Part shown: one piece after another, positions 63,984 through 64,000 of the stretch
How positions within the stretch are numbered: the first letter of the stretch is position 1
How the letters are laid out: the number at the start of each line of letters is the position of its first letter
Assembly: GCA_001801995.1 (NCBI GenBank)
Contig: MGZB01000028.1
Span: 46,095-110,094 of the forward strand
Length of the DNA stretch: 64,000 nucleotides
Origin: Gammaproteobacteria bacterium RIFOXYD12_FULL_61_37
GTDB lineage: Bacteria > Pseudomonadota > Gammaproteobacteria > Chromatiales > Chromatiaceae
Direction: 5' to 3'
Notes under the pieces: generated by a model
The model's database searches: none
What the model saw: only the letters and a program-made list of their open reading frames with translations
Told to the model about the DNA's origin: nothing
Translations under genes and position numbers: made by a program

Positions 63984-64000
63984 ATGGCAAAGGAGCACAT
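63984..64000 (+). CDS. Transposase N terminus (only first codons in window)
   Basis: ATG 63984 is preceded by GAGAGGG at a normal distance and encodes MAKEH before the window ends. This fits the first residues of ISNCY-family (IS1202 group) transposases as I remember them, and the terminal repeats just upstream agree. Too short to prove. Confidence 0.45.

Noticed and set aside
1..64000. CRISPR arrays, rRNA and tRNA genes
   Set aside because: No regularly spaced repeats of 24-40 bases and no tRNA or rRNA signature were seen on either strand; a covariance-model scan was not possible.

Overview
The window is GC-rich proteobacterial DNA, most likely from a gammaproteobacterium. The gcvR-bcp-phoH order, the J-domain protein, the HflK/HflC pair and the c-di-GMP proteins fit, but nothing here fixes the genus. 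It has two parts: a housekeeping and signalling part (1-20.4 kb, both strands) and a large surface-glycan locus (20.6-63.9 kb) in which every gene lies on the minus strand.

Housekeeping part. The left edge cuts a multi-receiver response regulator (1-1512, minus), followed by a BarA-type hybrid kinase (1648-4458). A gcvR-bcp-phoH operon (minus) diverges from recQ (plus). Next come a membrane/helical-repeat protein, a J-domain protein (minus), a 1250-residue GAF-GAF-PAS-GGDEF-EAL protein, an hflK/hflC-like pair closed by a perfect 22-bp inverted repeat, a NERD/zinc-finger protein, and a RES-Xre toxin-antitoxin pair with its own terminator and a palindromic operator candidate.

Glycan locus. Read in the direction of transcription (right to left): an EPS-type MarR regulator; galE, manC, fcl, gmd (UDP-Gal, GDP-mannose, GDP-fucose); pseB, pseC, pseF, a pseG fusion and pseI (CMP-pseudaminic acid); a Gfo/Idh oxidoreductase, aminotransferase and GNAT; two N-acetyl-sugar amidotransferases around a hisH/hisF pair; an ABC flippase; a second NeuB/NeuC/NeuA set (legionaminic- or sialic-type acid); a UDP-sulfoquinovose synthase; a B12-type radical SAM protein; a run of glycosyltransferases, methyltransferases and epimerases; and finally a PglC-type initiating phosphosugar transferase and a WbpM/PglF-type dehydratase. 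Neighbouring genes mostly overlap by 1-13 nt (ATGA, TGATG), so translation is probably coupled.

At the head of this block, on the minus strand, are a sigma70-like promoter (63868-63896) and, about 100 nt downstream in the leader, a perfect 12-nt ops element (63753-63764). Ops is the recruitment signal for RfaH-type antiterminators, so the roughly 43-kb block may be read as one RfaH-controlled unit. The right edge of the window looks like the end of an insertion sequence with the first codons of its transposase.

Together the genes predict a lipid-linked oligosaccharide or polysaccharide with unusual chemistry: two nonulosonic acids, acetamidino groups, a probable N-formyl group in place of N-acetyl on pseudaminic acid, sulfoquinovose, and several methylations. 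No Wzy polymerase or Wzx flippase is visible; a PglK-like ABC exporter is the only transporter.
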